Origin: Clostridiaceae bacterium DTU079
GTDB taxonomy: Bacteria; Bacillota; Clostridia; Acetivibrionales; Acetivibrionaceae
Assembly: GCA_001512505.1 (NCBI GenBank)
Contig: LFSC01000040.1
Span: forward strand, 33,945-76,291
Direction of reading: 5' to 3'
DNA: 42,347 bases
The translations under genes were made by a program, and so were the position numbers. Below, in pieces: positions 16,380 to 24,800 of this stretch; positions within the stretch are counted from its first letter, which is position 1; each line of letters starts with the position of its first letter. Below the pieces are notes generated by a model. That model ran no database searches. It was not told the origin of the DNA and saw only the letters and a program-made list of their open reading frames with translations.

Positions 16380-17489
16380 GTGGAAAAGAAAATAATCTTC
16401 GGTAATAGAGAAGCAATATCTTTACTTCTTATATTTATGTGTAATCAATTGTTTTTAAGCTTTCCGCGCAATATGGCAGAAAGTGCCGGAAATGCAGGAT
16501 GGATATTAACTATATATATAACTGTAATATCCCTTGTTTTATTCTTAATTATTTCCAGGCTCTATAAAAATTTTGAGGGAAAGGACATATTGGATGTAGC
16601 CGAATTTCTGGGAGGAAATATTGGCAGGATATTGGTCGGAATAATATATGTAATTGACTATGTTGTAATTATTTCGGTCATTTTAAGAGAGTACGGAGAG
16701 GATTTGAAAATAATCAGCCTTGTTCAATCTCCAATAAGCTTTGTATTGGCGCTTTTTGCCATTGGAATGGTTTTCGGTGCGTTCTTTGGTCTGGAACCTT
16801 TGGTAAGGCTTGGAGCAATAAGCGTTCCTGTAATTTTTTTAGGATTCTTAATTACTGTAGTCGGTTCTATCAAGTATTTTAATTTTTCCAATATTTTACC
16901 GATTTTCGGTACAGGGCTTGTTGAGATTTTAATTGAAGGACCATCAAGAACATCCGTTTTTTCCGGCCTCACATCATTGTTTTTAATTGCACCTTTTTTA
17001 CGCAGCCACGATAATTTTAAAAAAAGCGGATTTATTGGACTTATTTTGTCAGGTCTAATATTGACTGTCGGTAACCTGGTTTATTCGCTGGTATTACCGT
17101 ATCCGTCTACTACCAGTAATTTTCTTCCTATATACCAGCTTTCCAGACTTATAGAGTACGGTAGGTTCTTTCAAAGAATAGAATCGATTTTTGTGCTGGT
17201 ATGGTCCATGACAGCACTTATTTACCTAAGTGCCGGATTATTTTTCAGTGCCTATATTTATAAAAAAACTTTCAAGCTGGAATATCACAGACCCCTTATA
17301 ATACCTTTCGGTATAATTATTTTTACCTTAAGTCTTATACCGAAAAGCCTTATGGAGACAATGTTTATAGATAACTCGATAATAAGAAAATATGCATGGA
17401 CGGTTACCTTTGGCTTGACACTTGTTCTCTTGATACTGGCTTCAATTAAGATAAAAGTAAAGGAAGGGAGACATAAAGATGAAAAATAA
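16380..17489 (+). CDS. gerB-type: Spore germination receptor subunit B (GerB/endospore permease family)
   Basis: A 369-residue integral membrane protein with about ten helices, of the amino acid-polyamine-organocation transporter-like family. It opens MEKKIIFGNREAISLLLIFMCNQ and contains LSFPRNMAESAGNAGW, the region that in GerB proteins lines the proposed nutrient pocket. B subunits bind germinants such as amino acids and pass the signal to subunit A. GTG 16380 is taken as start since GAGGAGG ends 6 bases before it; the upstream TTG at 16365 overlaps that site. It lies 32 bases after the A gene and overlaps the C gene by 11 bases. Confidence 0.9.
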   Translation: MEKKIIFGNREAISLLLIFMCNQLFLSFPRNMAESAGNAGWILTIYITVISLVLFLIISRLYKNFEGKDILDVAEFLGGNIGRILVGIIYVIDYVVIISVILREYGEDLKIISLVQSPISFVLALFAIGMVFGAFFGLEPLVRLGAISVPVIFLGFLITVVGSIKYFNFSNILPIFGTGLVEILIEGPSRTSVFSGLTSLFLIAPFLRSHDNFKKSGFIGLILSGLILTVGNLVYSLVLPYPSTTSNFLPIYQLSRLIEYGRFFQRIESIFVLVWSMTALIYLSAGLFFSAYIYKKTFKLEYHRPLIIPFGIIIFTLSLIPKSLMETMFIDNSIIRKYAWTVTFGLTLVLLILASIKIKVKEGRHKDEK

Positions 17490-18792
17490 AATACGAAAGT
17501 TTTGTATATTACTTTCTATCTTTATTATATGCCAATTTACCAGCGGATGTTATGACAGCAGAGAAATTGATGAACTGGCATATCCTATAGCTATTGGATT
17601 TGACAAAGGTGAGGGTAAATTTCTAAGAATGTCTCTTCAAATTGCTGTTCCGACTAAAGTTGCCGGAGGCGGTGAAGGCGGTGGAGGCGGTGAAGGCGGT
17701 CAATCGTCAGTATCCATTACAACACTGGAGACTCCTACAATTTATTCCGGTCTTAATATGATAAACACTTATGTCAGTAAGCAAATTAACCTTTCCCATG
17801 TTAAGGCAATTGTGTTTTCCGAGGAGCTTGCCAGGGAAGGTATTGAAAAATATATTAATGCTCTTATGCGAGGAAGGGAGTTCAGAGGTACTGCATATGT
17901 ATTGGTAGCCAAGGGATCGGGAAATACGGCAGAGAAGTTTATTAGAGAGGTAAAACCGGAATTGGAATCAAATCCTGCCAAGTACTATGAAATGGTATTA
18001 AATGCATATGGTTATACCGGTTTTACTGCGGAAGCAAAGCTTATTAGTTTTTATCGGAACATGACAAGTTATACGACTCAACCCGTGGCAGTTTTGGCTA
18101 ATGTCAGCGAATTTGAAGATTCTGACGATATTACTTTGGAATATTCAACTTATAAGCAAAAAGGGAGAGATTATCCGTTACCGGGAGACTATACGGCAGG
18201 GAATATGCCTAAGGTGGGAAATATTAAGACAGAGGTTATGGGAATGGCCGTATTTGACGGCGCAAGAATGGTGGGAGAGCTGGACGGTGAGGAAACATCC
18301 TACTACCTTATGGTAGAAGGAAAATACGGTTATTCCTATGTAACAATTCCGGATCCGCAAGCTAAGGATATGTTTGTTCTTCTTAACCTAAAGCAAAGCC
18401 GAAAACCGAAAAAAAGGGTGGAAATGGTTGGAGATAAACCGCAGATATATATAGATATAAAGTTGGAAGCTGATATTTTATCCATACAGAGTGGAATAAA
18501 TTATGAAAGTATAGAAAAAATAGGAATACTTGAAAAGGCAACAGAAGAATTTGTAAAAACGGGCATTGAGAGAATGGTGAAAAGGACTGTTGAGGAATTC
18601 GGCAGTGATACCTTTGGAATTGGTGAGTCTATAAAGAAGAAATTTCTCACTTGGGATCAATGGGTTGCTTTTAATTGGAAAGAAAAGTACAGGCATTCCA
18701 ATATCAATGTAAATGTGGATGTAAAAATAAGAAGACCGGGACAAAAAATAAAGACAGTTCCCGCTCATGGATCAGAGAAGGAGGAGAAATAA
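17479..18792 (+). CDS. gerC-type: Spore germination receptor subunit C (Ger(x)C lipoprotein)
   Basis: A 437-residue lipoprotein with signal sequence and lipobox TSGC near residue 24, then DSREIDELAYPIAIGFDKGEG, the start typical of Ger(x)C proteins (three-domain mixed alpha/beta fold). It anchors to the outer face of the spore inner membrane and is needed for receptor assembly or function. The start lies inside the end of the B gene, showing coupling. Odd point: residues about 63-74 are a glycine-rich loop made by a perfect 18-bp tandem duplication (GGGEGG twice), in a part of the protein where a surface loop is expected. The stop at 18790-18792 is followed at once by the small fourth gene. 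Confidence 0.92.
   Translation: MKNKIRKFCILLSIFIICQFTSGCYDSREIDELAYPIAIGFDKGEGKFLRMSLQIAVPTKVAGGGEGGGGGEGGQSSVSITTLETPTIYSGLNMINTYVSKQINLSHVKAIVFSEELAREGIEKYINALMRGREFRGTAYVLVAKGSGNTAEKFIREVKPELESNPAKYYEMVLNAYGYTGFTAEAKLISFYRNMTSYTTQPVAVLANVSEFEDSDDITLEYSTYKQKGRDYPLPGDYTAGNMPKVGNIKTEVMGMAVFDGARMVGELDGEETSYYLMVEGKYGYSYVTIPDPQAKDMFVLLNLKQSRKPKKRVEMVGDKPQIYIDIKLEADILSIQSGINYESIEKIGILEKATEEFVKTGIERMVKRTVEEFGSDTFGIGESIKKKFLTWDQWVAFNWKEKYRHSNINVNVDVKIRRPGQKIKTVPAHGSEKEEK
17665..17700 (+). repeat. Perfect 18-bp tandem duplication in gerC
   Basis: The unit GGAGGCGGTGAAGGCGGT occurs twice (17665-17682, 17683-17700), in frame, coding GGGEGG twice. Length can change by slippage without breaking the gene. 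Confidence 0.85.
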
Positions 18793-18796
18793 TGTT

Positions 18797-18973
18797 ATGA
18801 TATGGGGAATATTTTTCATATTCATATTCCTTTTATGGATTTCCATTAGAACTTTTAGCTATGGAAAATGGACATGGGATAAGAAAAACTGGCTTGGTGC
18901 AATTATGGTTTTCGTTATTGCGGCATTGATTCTGATTCTCCCTATGCTTTCATTTTACTGGGCTGAAAGGTAA
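18797..18973 (+). CDS. Small two-helix membrane protein, candidate germinant receptor D subunit
   Basis: A 58-residue protein starting at ATG 18797, 10 bases after GAGGAG; an ATG at 18793 stops after two codons. It has two membrane helices, IWGIFFIFIFLLWISIRTF and a second about residues 33-54 (WLGAIMVFVIAALILILPML), joined by a short polar loop SYGKWTWDKKN. It follows the C gene by four bases and is therefore part of the same transcript. Small proteins with two membrane helices encoded next to germinant receptor operons are known in Bacillus as D subunits, which modulate receptor function. Size, topology and position all agree with this, so the call is made by analogy; there is no sequence motif I can use to prove it. 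Confidence 0.65.
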   Translation: MIWGIFFIFIFLLWISIRTFSYGKWTWDKKNWLGAIMVFVIAALILILPMLSFYWAER

Positions 18974-19010
18974 TATTACGGCATATTGACAAGCGATATT
19001 ATGGCATGTT
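18973..19010 (+). repeat. 15-bp direct repeat before the histidine kinase gene
   Basis: ATATTACGGCATATT (18973-18987) and ATATTATGGCATGTT (18996-19010) match at 13 of 15 positions, 23 bases apart, with a TTGACA at 18986-18991 between them. Tandem spacing of about two helical turns would suit a regulator dimer site; no regulator is identified. Confidence 0.35.
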
Positions 19011-19111
19011 AAACATAGAACAGAGATATTTTGTTTATTTTTTATAATATTATAGTTATAATATATATGATGAATAGCTTGTATATATTGTTTAAAAGGT
19101 GAGGGCAAATA

Positions 19112-21238
19112 ATGGAGGTCGTTAAAGCTAATAGAGAATTGAATAACAATATTGAAAGAAACCGAAGGATTTGTAACGCTGTTATTTTATCAGCGATATG
19201 TTTAGTTTTAATTTATATTAGTACATGGAATTTTACTTTATTTCATACATTAACAGAAATTTTTTGTATTTTAATTGTATTAGTTGTCGCTGTAATTGCA
19301 TTTAACAGTTTCAGTATAACAAAGAAAAGCTATTTTTTTTATATCAGTGCAACCAGTTTTTTTGCAGGAATATTTCTACTGTTGCATATACTGACGTTTG
19401 ATACCGGCAATATTTTTCCGTGGAGCGACGTAAATACTTCAGTAAAGTTTTCAACAGTTTTCAAGTATTATGAATGTTTGGTATTTATTGCGTCATATAT
19501 TTCTTATAAATATAAAATAAGTACCCGAAAGTTTACATGTTTTTTTGCTGTATTGACTGTTGGTGTAATATATTTAATACTTTTTACGGGTTTTTTCCCC
19601 GATTTCACTAATGAAGAGCTGGAACCAACATTATTCAAAGTTTTTGCCGAATATTTCGGATTGGCGTTAGGGATTTTTGTATTTTTACTTTTTATTATTA
19701 AAAGAAAAGCGTTACCTCAATTGGTTTCAAAGTTCATAATAGTATATTTTTCTTTAGCTACTTCAGCTAAAATACTGTTCACTGTTTACGGTAATGTTCT
19801 TGACATTTACAACGCTTTAGGGCATTTATTGAGATTTTTATCCTTTTATGTTTTGTTTGAATTTGTACTGGAAGCGGGTTTTAAAAGGCCTGTGGAGGTT
19901 CTTTTTAACAAACTGGAGGAAACAAATACTGAACTTGAAAATAAGACCGTTGAATTGCAGAACGCTAATGAAAAGTTAAAAAATGAAATTGAGAAGTGTA
20001 TACAGGCAAAGGAATTGTTGAAAAAAAGCGAGGAGAGTTACCGGTTAATTTTTGAGTTTATTCCCGATGCAATTATTGTGCATGATGATTACGGTATTAT
20101 TTTTTCCAATCAGGCCGGTGTAAAGCTTTGTGAGGTTTTAGATCTTAAGCCTCAGGCAGGATCTTCTCCCTGTGATTTTTTACACATGGTTAATAAGAAT
20201 GATTTCGAAAAATGTTCTGTGAACTTAATTAATGATGATAAAAACCTTCTGACTTTTGAGAAAAGCATTGCCTTGAAGGACGGTTCAAGTATTGAGCTTG
20301 AGATAAAAACCATTCCTTATTATTTTGAGGATAAGCCTGCTTATTTAAGTGTTGTAAGGGATATTACTCAAAGAAGACAGGTAGAGGAATTGAAAAAGAG
20401 CTTTGATCATAATACTAGGTTGTTACAAGAGGCTGTGGAGATTGACAAGATTAAAACCGATTTCTTTACTGATCTTTCTCATGAAATCAGAACACCTATA
20501 AATATTATACTTTGTGTGATTCAGCTGATGGAGAGAGGTCTGAAAGAAAATAACGGCTTACTCGAAGACCGAGATAAATCAAAAAAGTATATTTCAACAT
20601 TGAAGCAAAACTCCATGAAGCTTCTCAGAATAGTAAACAATATTCTTGATATTTCAAAAATTAATTCGGGTAGTTTCGAATTAAGACTTAAAAACTGTGA
20701 TATAGTAAAAGCCGTTGAAGACGTTGTTTTATCGGTTTATGAATATACGAAAAACAGGGATTTGTGTCTCATGTTTGATTCGGAGGTTGATAAAAAAATT
20801 ATTGCCTGTGATGTTGAAAAGATAGAAAGGATTGTCCTAAACCTTCTGTCCAATGCCATTAAGTATACAAAAAGAGGAGGACGAATTGAGGTTTGTATAT
20901 ATGAAAAAGAAGAAAACATAGTTATTATGGTTAGGGATACAGGCGTCGGTATACCCGAGGATAAGAAGGATATGATTTTTGAAAGATTTAAAAGGGCCGA
21001 CAACTCTTCAGTAAGTGACTGTGAAAGCACGGGTATTGGACTGTCCCTTGTGAAGTCTTTGGTCGAGATGCACGGAGGCAACATATGGGTTGAAAGCAAG
21101 GTTGGAGAGGGTTCAACTTTTTATGTGGAGCTTCCCGTAAAAGTTCTGCCTGAAAAGGATGTTGACGATAGCGAAAAGTCTGCATGCGATTCGGGGAATA
21201 TTGACAGGATTAGTCTTGAGCTTTCGGATATAATTTAA
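19112..21238 (+). CDS. MASE3-PAS sensor histidine kinase
   Basis: A 708-residue membrane kinase. Residues about 15-255 form seven or eight membrane helices of the MASE3 sensory type. A coiled coil follows (about 263-305, TNTELENKTVELQNANEKLK), then a PAS domain (about 308-425) beginning EESYRLIFEFIPDAIIVHD. The HisKA domain carries the phospho-acceptor His457 in LSHEIRTP. The ATPase domain has the N box NLLSNAIKYT, G1 DTGVGIPEDKK, F box FERFKR and G2 STGIGLSLVKSL, so it looks fully active. No response regulator gene is adjacent, so this is an orphan kinase; in clostridia such kinases may phosphorylate Spo0A or unlinked regulators, but that is speculation here. ATG 19112 follows GGTGAGG. Confidence 0.9.
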   Translation: MEVVKANRELNNNIERNRRICNAVILSAICLVLIYISTWNFTLFHTLTEIFCILIVLVVAVIAFNSFSITKKSYFFYISATSFFAGIFLLLHILTFDTGNIFPWSDVNTSVKFSTVFKYYECLVFIASYISYKYKISTRKFTCFFAVLTVGVIYLILFTGFFPDFTNEELEPTLFKVFAEYFGLALGIFVFLLFIIKRKALPQLVSKFIIVYFSLATSAKILFTVYGNVLDIYNALGHLLRFLSFYVLFEFVLEAGFKRPVEVLFNKLEETNTELENKTVELQNANEKLKNEIEKCIQAKELLKKSEESYRLIFEFIPDAIIVHDDYGIIFSNQAGVKLCEVLDLKPQAGSSPCDFLHMVNKNDFEKCSVNLINDDKNLLTFEKSIALKDGSSIELEIKTIPYYFEDKPAYLSVVRDITQRRQVEELKKSFDHNTRLLQEAVEIDKIKTDFFTDLSHEIRTPINIILCVIQLMERGLKENNGLLEDRDKSKKYISTLKQNSMKLLRIVNNILDISKINSGSFELRLKNCDIVKAVEDVVLSVYEYTKNRDLCLMFDSEVDKKIIACDVEKIERIVLNLLSNAIKYTKRGGRIEVCIYEKEENIVIMVRDTGVGIPEDKKDMIFERFKRADNSSVSDCESTGIGLSLVKSLVEMHGGNIWVESKVGEGSTFYVELPVKVLPEKDVDDSEKSACDSGNIDRISLELSDII

Positions 21239-21309
21239 TAGTGTGTATAATTAAATATTTTGTAGAATTTTCTGGCTGTTAAAATTATATTACAAAAACG
21301 TTATATGTA

Positions 21310-21338
21310 TTGACAAAAAGTAGAAAAAATAATATTCT
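21310..21338 (+). promoter_or_regulatory. Sigma-A promoter upstream of DUF4846 gene
   Basis: Perfect TTGACA (21310-21315), 17 bases, TATTCT (21333-21338). The same -35/-10 pair with the same spacing is used at the feo locus (37944-37972). Confidence 0.7.
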
Positions 21339-21426
21339 TGGATTGAGAAATTTTTTAGTTAGTGAGTTATTTTATTAATTCGCTATGTATTTTTACTAAA
21401 GAATACAAACCCCCTTTAATTCTGTC

Positions 21427-21450
21427 AGGTGCATGTAATATGCACCTTAT
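21427..21450 (+). terminator. Hairpin in the DUF4846 leader (attenuator or small RNA terminator candidate)
   Basis: AGGTGCAT (21427-21434) and ATGCACCT (21440-21447) pair perfectly over 8 bases with a 5-base loop and are followed by TATTTATT. It lies about 85-100 bases after the predicted start of transcription and before the gene at 21523. Confidence 0.5.
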
Positions 21451-21522
21451 TTATTGTGGTAATTTTGTGGGATGTTTGGTTGTTCTATATCACAATCTAC
21501 GCCGATTGATGGAGGAATTTTA

Positions 21523-22461
21523 ATGAGATCTTTAATTCCATCTCTTAAATTGAAATATGTTCATATAATGCTGTTTTTTTTATTGATATTATCAGCCTGT
21601 TCGTCAACGGATTCTTCAATAAAGGATGATAATGTGGGCGTGTCGCCGGAACCTGCCGTTGAAGAGACAATATCTGTTACTTTAAAAAGTCCCGCACCGA
21701 CTGAGGCAAAAAGAATATTAAGGCCTGAAGGAAACACCATTGAAACTCGCTTTGACGTTCCTGAAGGTTTTGAAAGAATACCTGTTGAGGAAGGATCTTT
21801 TGAAGGTTATCTTAGAAACCTTCCGTTAAAGCCGGATGGCTCTTATGTACACTACTACGATGGCGGAATAAAGTATAAGAATGTATATAGTGCCGTTATT
21901 GATATGGATATTGGTGAAAGGGATCTTCAACAGTGTGCGGATGCCGTAATGAGGCTAAGGGCAGAGTATCTTTTCCAAAAGGGGTTATATGATGATATAC
22001 ATTTTAATTTTACCAATGGCTTTTGCGCCAGTTACAGCAAATGGAGGCAAGGATATAGGATCAGCGTAAAGGGAAATGAAGCCCGGTGGATACAGACAGC
22101 ACTTGTTTCGAATACCTATGAGAGTTTCAGAGAATATATGGATATGGTATTTGCATATGCCGGAACTATTTCTCTTGCCCAGGAATTAAAGGCTGTGTCT
22201 GTTGAAGATATGAAAATCGGTGATGTATTTATTCAGGCATACCCGGGTCACTGTGTTATTGTTGTTGATATGGCTCAAAACCCCGAAACCGGAGAGAAGT
22301 TGTTCATGATTGCGCAAAGCTATATGCCTGCACAGGACATTCAAATATTAAAGAATTATAATGATGAATCCATCAGTCCATGGTATTCTATTGATTTCGG
22401 AGATGTACTCGATACTCCTGAATGGAGATTCTATAAAGATGACTTGAAAAGATTTGAGTAG
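21523..22461 (+). CDS. DUF4846 lipoprotein
   Basis: A 312-residue exported lipoprotein: signal sequence (LKYVHIMLFFLLILSAC) with lipobox LSAC, a Ser/Pro/Thr spacer to about residue 75, then a globular domain of the DUF4846 family. Recognisable stretches are RIPVEEGSFEGYLRNLPLK near the start of the domain, CADAVMRLRAEYLF, and PGHCVIVVDMAQNPETGEK near residue 245. The His and Cys in PGHC are conserved-looking and could be catalytic, but the family has no established function known to me. ATG 21523 is used because GGAGG lies just upstream; an upstream in-frame ATG at 21472 has no such site. The gene has its own promoter and is closed by the terminator at 22488-22521. Confidence 0.75.
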   Translation: MRSLIPSLKLKYVHIMLFFLLILSACSSTDSSIKDDNVGVSPEPAVEETISVTLKSPAPTEAKRILRPEGNTIETRFDVPEGFERIPVEEGSFEGYLRNLPLKPDGSYVHYYDGGIKYKNVYSAVIDMDIGERDLQQCADAVMRLRAEYLFQKGLYDDIHFNFTNGFCASYSKWRQGYRISVKGNEARWIQTALVSNTYESFREYMDMVFAYAGTISLAQELKAVSVEDMKIGDVFIQAYPGHCVIVVDMAQNPETGEKLFMIAQSYMPAQDIQILKNYNDESISPWYSIDFGDVLDTPEWRFYKDDLKRFE

Positions 22462-22487
22462 TGAATCAAAAAGCGAATTTTATTATT

Positions 22488-22521
22488 AAAAAACCCAAGG
22501 ATTAAAATCCTTGGGTTTTTT
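22488..22521. terminator. Bidirectional terminator between DUF4846 gene and tRNA-Trp
   Basis: AAAAAACCCAAGGAT (22488-22502) and ATCCTTGGGTTTTTT (22507-22521) form a perfect 15-bp stem with a 4-base loop. Confidence 0.93.
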
Positions 22522-22596
22522 GGCAGGGGCAGCAGGAATCGAACCCGCAACCAACGGTTTTGGAGACCGCTACTCTACCAATTGAGCTATACCCCT
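22521..22596 (-). tRNA. tRNA-Trp (anticodon CCA)
   Basis: On the minus strand the acceptor AGGGGTA pairs with TGCCCCT, the D arm is AGCTCAATTGGTAGAG, the anticodon loop CTCCAAA gives anticodon CCA, and the T arm GCGGG-TTCGATT-CCTGC is standard. The 3' CCA is encoded. Confidence 0.95.
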
Positions 22597-22609
22597 ACGG
22601 CGCCTTTTT

Positions 22610-22638
22610 AGTATACACTAGCTTTATTTTTATGTCAA
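22610..22638 (-). promoter_or_regulatory. Promoter of tRNA-Trp
   Basis: On the minus strand a perfect TTGACA (22633-22638) is 17 bases from TATACT (22610-22615), 13 bases upstream of the tRNA. Confidence 0.85.
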
Positions 22639-22735
22639 TGGTTAATTTGAAATTTTTTTTGTAGATTTTTCATCTTTTTGTGGTAAGATAGAAAAAGATT
22701 AATATTTTTAGCTTTTTAGACACAGGAGGTTGTTT

Positions 22736-23548
22736 ATGGATAGAAAAATTGCTTTTATTGGCGCAGGAAACATGGGTTATGCTATGATAAGCAGCATAGC
22801 CAAATCGAATATAATACCTGCTGAAAATATTTTGGTTTTTGATGTTGACAAGGACAAGCTTTCAAAGCTCAAAGAAGAAGTAAATATCTCTGTTGCTCCG
22901 GATGTATCTTATGCAGTTAAAAATGCGGATATTGTAATATTGGCTGTTAAGCCGAACATGGTAAAAAAAGTTCTCACGGAAATAAAAGCATCGCTCGATG
23001 ATAAAAAAATATTGGTTTCCGTTGCAGTCGGAATTCCCATAAAGTTTTACAAAAGCATAGTAGGGACGGATAAAAAGATCGTTCGTACAATGCCTAATAC
23101 TCCTGCCTTAGTGGGAGAAGGTATGACACTTATGTGCCATGAAAATGTTTCGGATGAGGAAGCCCAAACCGTTAAAAAAATATTTGAGTGCTTTGGCAAG
23201 GCCGAGTTTTTAGATGAGAAGCTTATGAGTGAAGTTACCGCTCTTACCAGCAGCAGTCCGGCATACGTTTTCATGTTCATTGAAGCAATGGCCGATGCAG
23301 CCGTTTTGTCGGGAATACCCAGAAATTTGGCTTATAGCCTTGCTGCCCAGGCTGTATTGGGATCGGCCAAAATGGTTCTCGAAACGGGAAAACATCCGGG
23401 TGAGCTGAAAGACATGGTTTGTTCTCCGGCGGGAACTACCATAGAAGCAGTGAGTTCTCTTGAAAGAAACAGATTCAGGTACGCTGTAATCGAGGCTATG
23501 AATGAATGTACCAGAAAAGCTTTGGAAATTGGAAAAATGTACGATTAA
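22736..23548 (+). CDS. proC: Pyrroline-5-carboxylate reductase
   Basis: A 270-residue cytoplasmic enzyme that reduces 1-pyrroline-5-carboxylate to L-proline with NAD(P)H, the last step of proline synthesis. The Rossmann motif FIGAGNMGYAM lies at residues 6-16, and the C-terminal dimerisation domain has the family signature LTSSSPAYVFMFIEAMADA followed by LAAQAVLGSAKMV and SPAGTTIEAVSSLE. Length is normal for ProC. ATG 22736 follows GGAGG; an in-frame TTG at 22730 lies too close to it. It is followed by rnhA 78 bases later with no terminator seen between. No proA or proB is nearby. Confidence 0.95.
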   Translation: MDRKIAFIGAGNMGYAMISSIAKSNIIPAENILVFDVDKDKLSKLKEEVNISVAPDVSYAVKNADIVILAVKPNMVKKVLTEIKASLDDKKILVSVAVGIPIKFYKSIVGTDKKIVRTMPNTPALVGEGMTLMCHENVSDEEAQTVKKIFECFGKAEFLDEKLMSEVTALTSSSPAYVFMFIEAMADAAVLSGIPRNLAYSLAAQAVLGSAKMVLETGKHPGELKDMVCSPAGTTIEAVSSLERNRFRYAVIEAMNECTRKALEIGKMYD

Positions 23549-23626
23549 TGAGCCATACTAATGATGTTCGGAATTTAATATACTTAAAAATTCAGTGAAT
23601 TAGTAATATGCATATAAGGAGATGCT

Positions 23627-24073
23627 ATGAAAAAAGTTATAATATACACTGACGGAGCTTGCTCCGGCAATCCGGGAGACGGGGGCTGGGGAGCTATACT
23701 GGTGTATGGCAAGCATGAAAAGGAAATATCCGGTTTTGAAAGGGAAACCACCAACAACAGGATGGAATTAACGGCCGCTATAGAAGCTTTAAAGCTTCTA
23801 AAGGAGCCTTGTGAGGTTGAACTCTATAGCGACAGTGCATACCTGGTAAATGCATTTGAGCAGAACTGGGTAAACAATTGGAAAGCTAATGGATGGAAAA
23901 CCAAAGGTAAAGATGAAGTTAAGAATATTGACTTATGGAAAGAATTGGACAGATTCTGCGGCATTCACAGAATTAAATGGATAAAGGTTAAGGGCCACAG
24001 CGACAATGAATACAATAATAGATGTGACAAGCTTGCAACCGATGAAATTAAAAAAAACAGGCAAGTAGTATAA
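23627..24073 (+). CDS. rnhA: Ribonuclease HI
   Basis: A 148-residue type 1 RNase H that cuts RNA in RNA-DNA hybrids using two metal ions. All four catalytic acids are present: Asp9 (YTDGAC), Glu47 (NRMELTAA), Asp69 (LYSDSAYLV) and Asp134 (RCDKLA), and the helper His124 (VKGHSDN) is in place. The basic loop [12 protein letters not shown] matches the handle region of E. coli-type enzymes. Start ATG follows AAGGAGATGCT. It precedes the nudix gene by 24 bases, so the two are probably cotranscribed, with the terminator at 24679 closing the unit. Confidence 0.96.
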   Translation: MKKVIIYTDGACSGNPGDGGWGAILVYGKHEKEISGFERETTNNRMELTAAIEALKLLKEPCEVELYSDSAYLVNAFEQNWVNNWKANGWKTKGKDEVKNIDLWKELDRFCGIHRIKWIKVKGHSDNEYNNRCDKLATDEIKKNRQVV

Positions 24074-24097
24074 TATTATAAAGAGGATGGGAATAAA

Positions 24098-24646
24098 ATG
24101 AAATATGAAGAAAAAACTATATCTAAAAAAGAGTTCTATAAGGGCAATATAATCAATGTGGAAAAATGGCAAGTTCTATTGCCCAATGGAAAAGAAGCAT
24201 CCCGGGACGTAGTTATCCATCCGGGAGCCTCAGTCATAATACCGTTAACCGAAAACAATGAAATATACATGGTAAGACAGTACCGAAAGCCTGTTGAGGC
24301 GGAACTTCTTGAGTTACCGGCCGGCAAACTTGATGCAGGAGAAGACCCCAAAGTATGTGCCCAAAGGGAACTGAAAGAGGAAACAGGCTTGGATGCCGAT
24401 GAGATAAAGCATGTTTTGAGTTTTAACAGCACCCCGGGCTTTACTAATGAGATATTGCACATGTATTTGGCAACAGGACTTCATGAAGGCACTGCCTGTA
24501 CCGACGAAGATGAGTTTTTAAGAGTAGAAAAGTTTCCTGTAAATAAGCTTTTGGATATGATATTTAATCATGAAATAACCGATGCAAAAACCATTATTGG
24601 AATCTTCCTGGCAGATAAAATATTAAAGGGGGATATGAAAAAATAA
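24098..24646 (+). CDS. nudF: NUDIX hydrolase, ADP-ribose pyrophosphatase
   Basis: A 182-residue NUDIX enzyme. The box GX5EX7REUXEEXGU is perfect: Gly76, Glu82, Arg90-Glu91 and Glu94-Glu95, Gly97. The N-terminal strand pattern and VRQYRKPVEAELLELPAGKL are characteristic of ADP-ribose pyrophosphatases (YqkG/NudF), which split ADP-ribose into AMP and ribose 5-phosphate. Its position upstream of spoIIM, xerD and deoB matches nudF in the Bacillus subtilis chromosome, supporting the assignment. Ends with a Lys-rich tail just before a terminator. Confidence 0.9.
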   Translation: MKYEEKTISKKEFYKGNIINVEKWQVLLPNGKEASRDVVIHPGASVIIPLTENNEIYMVRQYRKPVEAELLELPAGKLDAGEDPKVCAQRELKEETGLDADEIKHVLSFNSTPGFTNEILHMYLATGLHEGTACTDEDEFLRVEKFPVNKLLDMIFNHEITDAKTIIGIFLADKILKGDMKK

Positions 24647-24678
24647 ATACTGAAGAAGTATTAGTTTTTTAGTAAAGT

Positions 24679-24713
24679 TTACAATACATTTCGATGTATT
24701 GTAATTTTTTTTT
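24679..24713 (+). terminator. Terminator after nudF
   Basis: TTACAATACA and TGTATTGTAA form a 10-bp stem around TTTCGA (24679-24704), followed by a long run of T. Confidence 0.85.
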
Positions 24714-24800
24714 GTCCTAAAGCATAGAATTTTTAATGAGTATAGCAATTGACTGTTGAAGTACAAAGTATAGACAAAATGACTTCCAGAGGGGATAAAA

